Part shown: positions 7,002 through 14,756 of the stretch, piece after piece
Layout: every line of letters begins with the position of its first letter
How positions within the stretch are numbered: the stretch's first letter is position 1
NCBI GenBank assembly: GCA_900544135.1
Contig: UQTU01000018.1
Span: 1-55,537 of the forward strand
DNA length: 55,537 nucleotides
Origin: an uncultured Collinsella sp.
GTDB taxonomy: Bacteria > Actinomycetota > Coriobacteriia > Coriobacteriales > Coriobacteriaceae
Direction of reading: 5' to 3'
The notes under the pieces: generated by a model
Seen by the model: only the letters and a program-made list of their open reading frames with translations
The model's database searches: none
Told to the model about the DNA's origin: nothing
Program-made: the position numbers and the translations under genes

Positions 7002-8432
7002 CTACTTTGCCCCGTGACCCATCTCGACGACCTTGGTCAGCAATCCAAACACGCCCTCGTCAGCCACGAGCTGTGCCTCGGCGCGCTCAAGCTGCACGGC
7101 AACGGCGGCAGGAGCGGTGCCGCCCTCGGTCGTGCGCGCGGCGACAATCGACGGGATGTCGAGCGCCTCGGTGATGTCGCGCTCAAAGAGCGGGCTTGCC
7201 TCCTGGAACACCTCAAACGGCAGGTCCTCAAGATTGCAGCCGCGCTTCTCACACATCAGAACCAGATGCCCCACCACGGCATGTGCCTCACGGAACGGCA
7301 GACCACGCTTAGCCAGGTAATCGGCAACATCGGTGGCGGCAAGGTGACCCACGCCGCACTCGCGCGCCATGGCATCCTCATTGACGGTCCAAGTCGAAAT
7401 CATTCCGGCCATAACCGACAGGCACTGCATGAGCGTGTGAGCGGTATCGAGCGCGCCCTCCTTGTCCTCCTGCAAGTCCTTGTTATAAGCAAGCGGCAGG
7501 CCCTTCATGGTCACGAGCAGCTGCACCAGGTTGCCATACACACGGCCGCTCTTGCCGCGAATAAGCTCGGCAAAGTCGGGATTCTTCTTCTGCGGCATGA
7601 TGGACGAGCCGGTGGAGTAGGAGTCGGAAAGCGTGATAAAGCCAAATTCGGAGCTCGACCACAGCACGATCTCCTCGGAAAGACGCGACAGGTGCATGGC
7701 CATGACGGAGCCGGCGTAATGCAGATCGAGCAGGAAATCGCGGTCGGAAACCGCATCGAGCGAGTTGGGAATCACGCCCGCAAAGCCAAGCTCGGTAGCC
7801 GTCATCTGACGATCGAGCGGATAGCTCGTACCGGCAAGCGCGGCAGCGCCCAGCGGGCAGTTGTCGGCAGCATCAAAGGCGGCCTTCAGGCGTGTAAAGT
7901 CGCGCGCGAACATCCAAGAATACGCCAGCAGATGATGCGACAGCAGCACGGGCTGAGCATGCTGCATGTGCGTGTAGCCCGGCAGAATCACCTTGTCGTA
8001 CCTCTTGGCCGCATCCACCAGCACGTGGCGCAGCTCAAGATTGGCCTCCATAAGCTCCTTGGCCAGCGCCTTGACGCCCAGGCGCGTATCGGTCGCCACC
8101 TGGTCGTTGCGTGAACGCCCGGTATGCAGGCGCTTGCCCGCCTCGCCGATGCGACGGGTCAGCTCGCTCTCGATGGACATATGAATGTCTTCGTCGTTGA
8201 TGTCGAAGGTGAAGTTGCCGGCATCGATATCCTGTTCGATTCCGGTCAGGCCCTTGGCAATCGCCTGCTCGTCCTCGGCACTGATGATGCCCTGGGCCGC
8301 CAGCATTTTGGCATGCGCCTTAGAGCCGGCGATATCCTGCTTATAGAGATGTTTGTCGACCGGCAGCGACGCGCCAAACTCCTGCGTGACCTCGGCCACG
8401 CCTGCCTCAAAACGACCGCCCCAAAGAGCCAT
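7002..8432 (-). CDS. argH: Argininosuccinate lyase
   Basis: Last step of arginine synthesis: splits argininosuccinate into arginine and fumarate. The 476-residue product of the fumarase/aspartase superfamily carries HTGRSRNDQVATD near residue 105 and the mobile signature loop GSSIMPQKKNPD near residue 280, with the catalytic serine. The ATG at 8432 (MALWGGRF) has GGAGAAAGGGG upstream and matches the family N-terminus; the frame opens earlier but without homology. It follows argG on the same strand, but a 522-bp gap with a hairpin and a small ORF separates them, so argH may have its own promoter. Confidence 0.95.
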   Translation of the reverse strand: MALWGGRFEAGVAEVTQEFGASLPVDKHLYKQDIAGSKAHAKMLAAQGIISAEDEQAIAKGLTGIEQDIDAGNFTFDINDEDIHMSIESELTRRIGEAGKRLHTGRSRNDQVATDTRLGVKALAKELMEANLELRHVLVDAAKRYDKVILPGYTHMQHAQPVLLSHHLLAYSWMFARDFTRLKAAFDAADNCPLGAAALAGTSYPLDRQMTATELGFAGVIPNSLDAVSDRDFLLDLHYAGSVMAMHLSRLSEEIVLWSSSEFGFITLSDSYSTGSSIMPQKKNPDFAELIRGKSGRVYGNLVQLLVTMKGLPLAYNKDLQEDKEGALDTAHTLMQCLSVMAGMISTWTVNEDAMARECGVGHLAATDVADYLAKRGLPFREAHAVVGHLVLMCEKRGCNLEDLPFEVFQEASPLFERDITEALDIPSIVAARTTEGGTAPAAVAVQLERAEAQLVADEGVFGLLTKVVEMGHGAK

Positions 8433-8550
8433 GGAACCGTCCCCTTTCTCCAAATACCAAAACAAGCGCCCAAAGCAATGCGCCATATCGCTAAAGCGAT
8501 TTTTCAACCGCTAGTTTTACACATTCCCCACCATGCGCGAGGCCATATAG

Positions 8551-8721
8551 CTAATTTGCAAAGAAGCGACGCGCCATGCACTTGGCGCCCAACGTCTCCC
8601 TCCGAATGTTGCCCTGCGAACCATCGATCCAGGCCTTCAAGCTCATAGGGACGTCCTCGACCTTTGCAGCATCGAACTCGGGCGCAAGGGCAAGTAAAGC
8701 ATGCGCGACAGCATTGAACAT
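8551..8721 (-). CDS. Small unrecognised protein, 56 aa
   Basis: This short minus-strand ORF lies in the gap between argG and argH. The ATG at 8721 has GGAG 8 nt upstream (GGAGTATCCATT before ATG), and the frame runs 56 codons to a TAG at 8551. The product begins MFNAVAHALLALAPEFDAAK and ends KCMARRFFAN; it is soluble, with a hydrophobic first helix and a basic tail. I recognise no family. Codon use is ordinary for the region. It lies just downstream of the argG terminator-like hairpin and could be transcribed by read-through or from a TATATA-containing segment 15 nt before the ribosome binding site. It may be an orphan or lineage-specific gene. Confidence 0.55.
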   Translation of the reverse strand: MFNAVAHALLALAPEFDAAKVEDVPMSLKAWIDGSQGNIRRETLGAKCMARRFFAN

Positions 8722-8764
8722 AATGGATACTCCTCATATATATAGGCACAGAGCCGCCAAATTG

Positions 8765-8801
8765 ATAGAAGGAGCCCCGCCGGACAACCCCGGCGGGGCT
8801 C
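8765..8801 (-). terminator. Terminator-like hairpin after argG
   Basis: A perfect 12-bp stem GAGCCCCGCCGG/CCGGCGGGGCTC (8772-8783 with 8790-8801) is followed on the minus strand by CTTCTATC, a weak U-rich tail. It lies 154 nt after the argG stop. The 150 bp between them show no other feature. Confidence 0.6.
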
Positions 8802-8954
8802 GGACTCAGCCGCAGACGCGGCATCATATATGCGGGCGGAACGTAGGGGCCACCGATGTTAAGAAGTGTCAGCAAGCATAACGAAAGGTAGGGACCCCAT
8901 GCGCCCGTTATGTATCACGCGGATGGGCCGCGCGGATACCAAGGAAAGGAAGAC

Positions 8955-10181
8955 TTAAGCCTGGGCGGCAGCAGAGCTGGGACCCTGGACCTTAGCCCAC
9001 GTCTTGAGCGACAGCGTATCGATCTCGATAAAGCCGGCGCTGGCCTTCTCGTCAAACGTGGTGTCGCGGTCGTAGGTAGCCAGGCCGTAGTCGTAGAGGC
9101 TGAAGGGGCTCTTGCGGCCGACAACATGGCAGTTGCCCTTAAAGAACTTCAGACGGACGGTACCGGTCACGAACTTCTGGGTGTCGGCCATAAAGGCGTC
9201 GAGCGCGTTTTTGAGCGGGCTGTACCACTGGCCGTTGTACACGGCGGTGGCCCAATCCTGCTCGAGCTTAATCTTAGTCTTGAGCAGGTCGCCCTCGACG
9301 CAAATGTCCTCGAGCGCCTTGTGGGCGGTGATGAGCGTCAGGGCTCCGGGAACCTCATAGCACTCGCGGCTCTTGAGGCCCACCAGACGATCCTCGACCA
9401 GGTCGAGACGGCCAAAGCCGTTGTCGCCCGAAATCTTGTTGAGGGCGATGACGATCTCGGAGAGTTTCATCTTCTTGCCGTCGACGGCGACGGGCTTGCC
9501 GGCCTCAAACTCAATCTCGGTATACGTCGGGGTGTCGGGCGTGTCCTCGGGATTCTTGGTCATAACCCAGGCGTCGTCGAGCGGCTCGTTCCAGGGATCC
9601 TCCAGGTGGCCGCACTCAATGGCACGACCCCACAGGTTGTCGTCGATAGAATAGGGGTTATCGTTGGCACCCTCGGGAACCGGCACGTTATGGGCGTGAG
9701 CATAGGCGACCTCGTCGGGACGGCACTTCAGATCCCACTCGCGAACCGGGGCGATAACCTTGAGCTCGGGGTCGAGGGCCTTGACGGCAGCCTCAAAACG
9801 AACCTGGTCGTTACCCTTGCCGGTGCAGCCGTGGGCGACGTAGGTCGCGCCAAACTCGTGAGCGACCTCGACAAGCTTCTTGGCGAGCAGCGGGCGTGAC
9901 AGGGCGGAGAGCAGCGGGTACTTGTTCTCGTACATGGAGTTTGCAGCGATGGCCTTAGTCAGGAACTCATCGGAGAACTCGTCGCGCAGGTCGAGCACCT
10001 GGCAATCGAGAACGCCCAGGTCGAGCGCTTTCTGCTTCTTGGCATCCAGGCCGGCCTCCTCCTGGCCCACGTTGCCGCAGACGCAAACGACATCGAGATT
10101 CTTCTCGTCCTGGAGCCACTTGACACATACGGATGTATCAAGACCGCCGGAATATGCGAGAACGACTTTTTCCTTGCTCAT
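8955..10181 (-). CDS. argG: Argininosuccinate synthase
   Basis: Condenses citrulline and aspartate with ATP to argininosuccinate. The 408-residue protein begins with the PP-loop LAYSGGLDTSVCVKWL near residue 8, which binds ATP, and contains VAHGCTGKGNDQVRFE near residue 125 for the adenylated intermediate. Length and motifs are typical. The ATG at 10181 has GAAAGGA 7 nt upstream; the open frame continues to 10232 without homology. Upstream lies a leader with a candidate Arg-rich peptide (10388-10462), which suggests control by arginine supply. argH follows 522 bp downstream. Confidence 0.95.
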   Translation of the reverse strand: MSKEKVVLAYSGGLDTSVCVKWLQDEKNLDVVCVCGNVGQEEAGLDAKKQKALDLGVLDCQVLDLRDEFSDEFLTKAIAANSMYENKYPLLSALSRPLLAKKLVEVAHEFGATYVAHGCTGKGNDQVRFEAAVKALDPELKVIAPVREWDLKCRPDEVAYAHAHNVPVPEGANDNPYSIDDNLWGRAIECGHLEDPWNEPLDDAWVMTKNPEDTPDTPTYTEIEFEAGKPVAVDGKKMKLSEIVIALNKISGDNGFGRLDLVEDRLVGLKSRECYEVPGALTLITAHKALEDICVEGDLLKTKIKLEQDWATAVYNGQWYSPLKNALDAFMADTQKFVTGTVRLKFFKGNCHVVGRKSPFSLYDYGLATYDRDTTFDEKASAGFIEIDTLSLKTWAKVQGPSSAAAQA

Positions 10182-10238
10182 GGCTGTTTCCTTTCGCCCT
10201 TGGTAGCTAGTTAGAACATCGGTCAGTTGCAAGTCACC

Positions 10239-10387
10239 TTGAGGTCAAAAACCGTGCAATATCAGGTTATTCAGCAGAATGCATCACAGGCATGCCCTAG
10301 AAACATGCGTCTATGTCGTGCATAAAACCCAACGACCTCAAAATGACTCTGTTGAGGCGTTACGCCCCATAAGGACAGAGACGATTG
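10239..10387 (-). promoter_or_regulatory. Possible attenuator region of argG
   Basis: Between the leader peptide stop and argG the minus strand holds alternative pairings. Ten nt after the leader there is a hairpin CTCTGT/ACAGAG with an inner GGCG/CGCC stem. CCTCAA (10352-10357) of this hairpin could instead pair with TTGAGGTC (10334-10341), which in turn can pair with GACCTCAA (10239-10246). The mutually exclusive options resemble an attenuator. No U-tract follows, so classical intrinsic termination is not evident. The remaining bases to the argG start hold nothing clear. Confidence 0.4.
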
Positions 10388-10462
10388 TTATCGTCGTCGG
10401 GAAATTGCGCGCTGGCGTCGGATGGCATTGTCTGCAGTAGTGATGATCTTTACGAACTGCAT
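10388..10462 (-). CDS. Candidate arginine leader peptide, 24 aa
   Basis: A short ORF on the minus strand, ATG at 10462, AAAGGAGAGG immediately upstream and a TAA at 10388. Six of its 24 residues are Arg, and the peptide ends RRQRAISRRR followed directly by the stop. The last three codons are CGA, an Arg codon that is rare in such GC-rich genomes. It sits 206 nt upstream of argG on the same strand, so a ribosome stalled for Arg-tRNA would cover the region just before the hairpin at 10347-10380. This is the layout of ribosome-mediated attenuation leaders of amino acid operons. The plus-strand frame 10385-10777 over the same bases lacks a Shine-Dalgarno and homology. Confidence 0.6.
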   Translation of the reverse strand: MQFVKIITTADNAIRRQRAISRRR

Positions 10463-10736
10463 CTGCCTCTCCTTTCACCTATCGCCGGGCGCAATTCTAA
10501 TATCGCAAACGGTACCTTTTCCTCGGTAAGCGGTTGTTTTTCCGTCTCCGTTTTCGATGGTCGCTATATTACGCTAAAGTGCCCGCAGCACAAGCGACAA
10601 ATTCAAATTTCTGAAAAGTTTTTTCATTACTTTGTGAATGATAATGCAAATATGCGCCAATCCTGCGAAAATACGCCCGACTACCAAGTAGAGGGTCAAT
10701 CACCCGAAACATTCTGGAAACCGAAAGGCGCGTTTT
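10463..10736. other. Divergent intergenic region before the arginine leader and the Cof gene
   Basis: This 274-bp AT-richer gap must hold the promoters for the arginine leader (minus) and for the Cof-type phosphatase (plus). A TAGAAT about 40 nt before the leader ATG on the minus strand resembles a -10 box, without a good -35. No convincing ArgR operator was recognised. Confidence 0.4.
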
Positions 10737-11564
10737 ATGCAGACTTACGAATCAGACGCCAATATCGGCAACATTAAGATTCTCGCCGTCGATATGGACA
10801 AGACGTTACTGACCGACGAGCGCGTGCTGCCTCAGGGCCTCGACGAGCGCCTAGACAAGCTCGCCGAGGCTGGCATCGTGTTCTGCCCCGCCAGCGGACG
10901 CCCTGCCCCCAAGCTCGAGGAGATGTTTGAGGACATCAAGAGCCGCATCGCTTTTTGCCCCGATAACGGAGCCTGCGTTATCTACCGCGGCAACTATATC
11001 TATAAGAGCACTATCGACGTGGCGCTGTATCAGCAGGTCTTGAGCCGTGCCTCGGAGGATCCGCGCGCTGTCCCCGTCCTGTGCTGCTTCGACGAGTTCT
11101 ACGTACTTGCCCGCGATCATCAATACCACGACGAGATCAGCGTCTACTACAACACGATCAACTACGTCGATAGCTTTGAGGGCCTTGACATCGAGTCCAA
11201 CAAGATTTCGATCTTCTTCCCCGCCTACGATGCCGAGCCAGCGTTTCGCGAGGACTACAGCCCGGCATTCTCGGACCGACTCTATGTCACGAATGCTGGC
11301 CGCGAGTGGATCGACTTTATGAACCTGGGCGTCGACAAGGGGTCGGGCGTCGCGCACCTGTGCGAGCAGCTCGGGATCGATATTGCCGACGCCGCCGCCG
11401 TGGGCGATACTTACAACGACATCCCCATGCTGGAGCGCGTCGGACACAGCTTTATCGTGGACAATGCCGAAGAGCACATGAACGCGCATGCTAAGTGGCG
11501 CATTCCGAGCAACAACGACGGGGGCGTACTGACACTCATCGACGCCATCTTGGCGGCTCGTTAA
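10737..11564 (+). CDS. Cof-type HAD-IIB phosphatase
   Basis: A 275-residue hydrolase of the Cof subfamily, which typically dephosphorylates small sugar phosphates or nucleotides. Motif I is VDMDKTLLT near residue 20, motif II is the Ser of CPASGRP near residue 53, and motif IV is AAVGDTYNDIPML near residue 225, with a type IIB cap between II and III. The substrate is unknown. The start ATG at 10737 has AAAGGCG 6 nt upstream. It converges on polA; the intervening 275 bp hold a 130-bp near-palindrome and the polA terminator. Confidence 0.85.
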   Translation: MQTYESDANIGNIKILAVDMDKTLLTDERVLPQGLDERLDKLAEAGIVFCPASGRPAPKLEEMFEDIKSRIAFCPDNGACVIYRGNYIYKSTIDVALYQQVLSRASEDPRAVPVLCCFDEFYVLARDHQYHDEISVYYNTINYVDSFEGLDIESNKISIFFPAYDAEPAFREDYSPAFSDRLYVTNAGREWIDFMNLGVDKGSGVAHLCEQLGIDIADAAAVGDTYNDIPMLERVGHSFIVDNAEEHMNAHAKWRIPSNNDGGVLTLIDAILAAR

Positions 11565-11575
11565 CGTTGCTCGTC

Positions 11576-11705
11576 GGACCTGACCGGGCGAGGCGGGTAA
11601 GTTTTTCGTTCGGTCAGGTCCTGGGCTCGCTCGGAAAGCACATTAAGTGCTTTCCGGCTCGTGCGGAATCTACGAAAAACTTACCCGCCTCGCCCGGCCA
11701 GGTCC
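11576..11705. repeat. Long inverted repeat A, 34-bp arms
   Basis: Left arm 11576-11609 and right arm 11672-11705 are reverse complements with one mismatch. The 62-nt loop holds a second perfect hairpin (CGGAAAGCAC/GTGCTTTCCG) and a third copy of the arm end, GGTCAGGTCC (11612-11621), which can also pair with the left arm. Two alternative folds are therefore possible. Each arm is GC-rich outside and ends in TAAGTTTTTCGT inside. It lies between convergent genes and may act as a bidirectional terminator, or be a palindromic mobile repeat. Confidence 0.85.
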
Positions 11706-11772
11706 TGCGGTGACTTGCTTGCCGCCTAGATGGCGTCTTGGCGTCTAGATACTTGGCTGATTATTTGGAATG

Positions 11773-11804
11773 AAGGGGGCTCCTTGTTGGCAAGGAGCCC
11801 CCTT
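11773..11804 (-). terminator. polA terminator
   Basis: A perfect 13-bp stem AAGGGGGCTCCTT/AAGGAGCCCCCTT with a 6-nt loop, 36 nt after the polA stop on the minus strand. Confidence 0.8.
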
Positions 11805-11839
11805 CTGCTTTTGGTTACTCTGGGATTGTTGGCGCATCT

Positions 11840-14590
11840 TTATTTGGCGTCGGCCCAGGTTATGCCGGTGCTGGCTTCGGCGATTAGGGGTACGCGTAGG
11901 TCTACGACGTGTTCCATGACGTCTTGGACCATGGCGGTCAGGCGTTCGACTTCTTCGACCGGGCACTCAAAGTCCAGTTCGTCGTGTACCTGCAGGATCA
12001 TGTGAGCGGCAAAGCCTTCCTCTTCCAGACGGCGGCTCACGCGGGCCATCGCAATCTTGATGATGTCGGCGGCGGTGCCCTGCATGGGGTGGTTCATGGC
12101 CGTGCGCTCGCCAAAGCCGCGGAGTTGCGGATTTTTGGCCTTGAGCTCCGGAATATGACGACGGCGGCCGTACATGGTCTCGGCGTAGCCCGTCTGCTTG
12201 GCGCGCGCCACCACGTTGTCGAGGAACGTGCGCACGCCCGGATAGGCCTCGTAGTAGCGGTCGATCATGTCGCGCGCCTCGGCCATCGAGATGTGCAGCG
12301 ACTGCGACAGGCCATAGGCCTGCTGACCATACACGATGCCAAAGTTCACGGCCTTGGCGCGGCTGCGCAGGTCGGGCGTTACCTCGGACACGGGAACGCC
12401 AAACGCGCGCGCCGCCGTCTCGGCATGGAAGTCCTCGCCCTCGTTAAAGGCGCGCACCAGGTGCTCGTCACCCGAAAGATGCGCCAGCAGACGCAGCTCG
12501 ATCTGCGAGTAGTCCACCGCCAAAAAGACGCTTCCCTCGCCTGCCGAAAACGCCGTCTTGACGGTACGGCCCAGCTCAGAGCGCGTCGGGATGTTCTGCA
12601 GGTTCGGGTCGCTCGAGGACAGACGCCCCGTTGCCGTGATGGTCTGGTTGTACGTGGTGTGCACGCGACCGTCACCGCGGCGCAGCGGGCCCAGCGTGTC
12701 CAGATAGGTTGACTTAATCTTGGACTTCTCGCGCCAGTCCAAGATCAGACGAACAATCTCGTGGTCGCGAGCAAGATCACTCAGTACCTTGGCGTTGGTC
12801 GAATAGTAACCGCGCTTGGTCTTTTTGAGGCCCTTGGTCGGAAGCCCCATAACGTCAAACAGCACGTGCGAGAGCTGCATGGGGCTACCGATGTTAAAGG
12901 TCTCGTCGCCTGCCAGGTCGCGGATGTTGCGTTCGACCTCGGCAATCTGGGTAGCAAGCCCCTCAGACAGACTATGCAGACGGTCAGGGTCTACGAGCAT
13001 GCCCGCGCGCTCCATCTTGGCAAGCACCGGCACGAGCGGCATCTCGATGCCATCGAACACGTTGACGGCGTTCTCGCGGGCCATGCGGTCGCGCAGCGGT
13101 GCGACCAGCGCCAGCGTCAAGGCCGCCGTGCGAGCGGCGGGCGCAGGAGCGTCCTCGCCGGCATCCTCTGCACCGCGCGTCGCAGGCAGCGCCATCTGCA
13201 GATAGGTATCGGCCAGATACGCCTCGTCAAACTCGGAGCGGTCGGAATCCAACAGGTAGGCGGCAACCACGGTATCGAAGATGCGCGTGGAGTCGACTGC
13301 CAGCGGATCCATGAGCTCGGGCTCGGAAGAATCGACGGGCGAAAGCTCATGCAGCAGCGCCTTCGTATCCGGGCTCGCCACGCGGCCCTCCATAAACAGG
13401 CGCGCAAGCACGCCGGCGATCACGCCGTGGGCGAAGTTGAAGCCCTCAACTTCAGCCGCCGCACAGCTGTCGCCCTCCTCGAGCGCGAACAGGCCCTTGG
13501 ACGTCGCCAGCCACAGCGTGCGCGTCAAGCCAAAAAGCGCGCCCTCCTCTTTGTCATCGTCCACCACAGCGGCAATCCACTCGCCTGCCTCGATCACGCG
13601 AGAAATCTCGGCGGCAGCGACAGTGAGCGCCTCGGCATCGCCGGCGGCAGCGCGCGAAACCGCGGGTATCTCAAACGTGCTGACAGTGGCCGCAGCCCCA
13701 CCCTCGCCACCGATCAGCGACAAGAAACGGTTCTGCATGGCCGTAATGCCGAGTGCGCCCAGCGCCGCGGAGACTTCGTCGGCAGAAAACGCCGGGAAGG
13801 ACGTTTCGTCAAAGTCGAGCTCGACAGGCGCATCGGTGCGGATGGTCGCGACCTTGCGGCTCAGCAAGGCATCGTCGATATGCGCACGTAGGTTCTCGCC
13901 CATCTTGCCCTTGACCTCGTCGGCATGCGCGATGACCTCGTCCAAGCTGCCGTACTGTGCGATGAGCGCGCTCGCCTTTTTGGGACCGATGCCCGGTACG
14001 CCGGGAATGTTGTCCGACGTGTCGCCCTTCAGGCCGTAAAAATCGGGCACGAGCGCCGGCGTAATGCCGTGATACAGGTCATCCACGCTCTCGGGCGTCA
14101 TAATCGCTACGTCGGACAGGCCCTTGCGGGTCGAGACCACGTTGACGTGCTCGGTCACAAGCTGATACATGTCGCGGTCGCCGGTCACCAGCAGCATGTC
14201 GCAGCCTGCCTCCTCACCCAGGCGCGCCATGGTTCCCAGGATATCGTCGCCTTCCCAGCCCTCGGACTGCAGAATCGGCACGTTGAGCGCGGTGAGCAGC
14301 TCTTTAATCATCGGAAACTGCACGTGCAGATCGGGGTCCATGGGCGGGCGCTGCGCCTTATACTGCGGCAGCATCTCCATGCGCACGCGCGGCTTGCCCT
14401 TATCAAACGCCACGACCACACCGTCGGGGTTAAAGGCGTCGATCATCTTGAGAAACATGTTCAGAAAGCCAAAGATCGCGTTGGTGGGGCGACCGTCCGG
14501 CGCGTTCATGGTCGGCGGCACGGCGTGGAAGGCGCGGTGCATGAGCGAGTTGCCGTCAATAACGGCAAAGGTGCGGCGCTTGTCAGACAT
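11840..14590 (-). CDS. polA: DNA polymerase I
   Basis: Repair and Okazaki-fragment polymerase, 916 residues. The N-terminal 5'-3' exonuclease/FEN domain shows FAVIDGNSLMHRAF and VTGDRDMYQL, then YGLKGDTSDNIPGVPGIGPK. The C-terminal polymerase has motif A DYSQIELRLLAHLSGDE, motif B KAVNFGIVYGQQAYGLS and motif C QVHDELDFE. The middle 3'-5' exonuclease domain lacks the usual DxE metal-binding motif (IAAVVDDDKEEG occupies that area), so proofreading is probably lost, as in Bacillus and Thermus enzymes. The start ATG at 14590 has GAGG 8 nt upstream. The last 50 or so codons favour A at third positions, unlike the rest of the gene. Confidence 0.95.
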   Translation of the reverse strand: MSDKRRTFAVIDGNSLMHRAFHAVPPTMNAPDGRPTNAIFGFLNMFLKMIDAFNPDGVVVAFDKGKPRVRMEMLPQYKAQRPPMDPDLHVQFPMIKELLTALNVPILQSEGWEGDDILGTMARLGEEAGCDMLLVTGDRDMYQLVTEHVNVVSTRKGLSDVAIMTPESVDDLYHGITPALVPDFYGLKGDTSDNIPGVPGIGPKKASALIAQYGSLDEVIAHADEVKGKMGENLRAHIDDALLSRKVATIRTDAPVELDFDETSFPAFSADEVSAALGALGITAMQNRFLSLIGGEGGAAATVSTFEIPAVSRAAAGDAEALTVAAAEISRVIEAGEWIAAVVDDDKEEGALFGLTRTLWLATSKGLFALEEGDSCAAAEVEGFNFAHGVIAGVLARLFMEGRVASPDTKALLHELSPVDSSEPELMDPLAVDSTRIFDTVVAAYLLDSDRSEFDEAYLADTYLQMALPATRGAEDAGEDAPAPAARTAALTLALVAPLRDRMARENAVNVFDGIEMPLVPVLAKMERAGMLVDPDRLHSLSEGLATQIAEVERNIRDLAGDETFNIGSPMQLSHVLFDVMGLPTKGLKKTKRGYYSTNAKVLSDLARDHEIVRLILDWREKSKIKSTYLDTLGPLRRGDGRVHTTYNQTITATGRLSSSDPNLQNIPTRSELGRTVKTAFSAGEGSVFLAVDYSQIELRLLAHLSGDEHLVRAFNEGEDFHAETAARAFGVPVSEVTPDLRSRAKAVNFGIVYGQQAYGLSQSLHISMAEARDMIDRYYEAYPGVRTFLDNVVARAKQTGYAETMYGRRRHIPELKAKNPQLRGFGERTAMNHPMQGTAADIIKIAMARVSRRLEEEGFAAHMILQVHDELDFECPVEEVERLTAMVQDVMEHVVDLRVPLIAEASTGITWADAK

Positions 14591-14756
14591 ATTGAATACC
14601 TCGCTTTGGGCTGGGCACGGTTTGCTCACACCAGTTTACACGCTCCCCGCCCCGCGACCACCGCACATCAAGCTCCCCTGCCGCCGCGAGCCCGCGCGTG
14701 ATACGATGGCTCACGGTACATCAACCAGCACGATCGATCCGAAAGGAGCCTGCGTC

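Noticed and set aside
8504..8875. Minus-strand ORF of 123 codons in the argG-argH gap
   Set aside because: It runs through the argG terminator hairpin and lacks a ribosome binding site; the 56-codon ORF in another frame has a better start.
10182..10330. ArgR operator in front of argG
   Set aside because: GCTGAATAACCTGATATTGCA resembles an ARG box only loosely; too few matches to claim.
10385..10777. Plus-strand ORF upstream of the Cof phosphatase
   Set aside because: No Shine-Dalgarno, AT-rich intergenic composition, and no conserved motif; it overlaps the Cof gene start in another frame and the leader peptide on the other strand.
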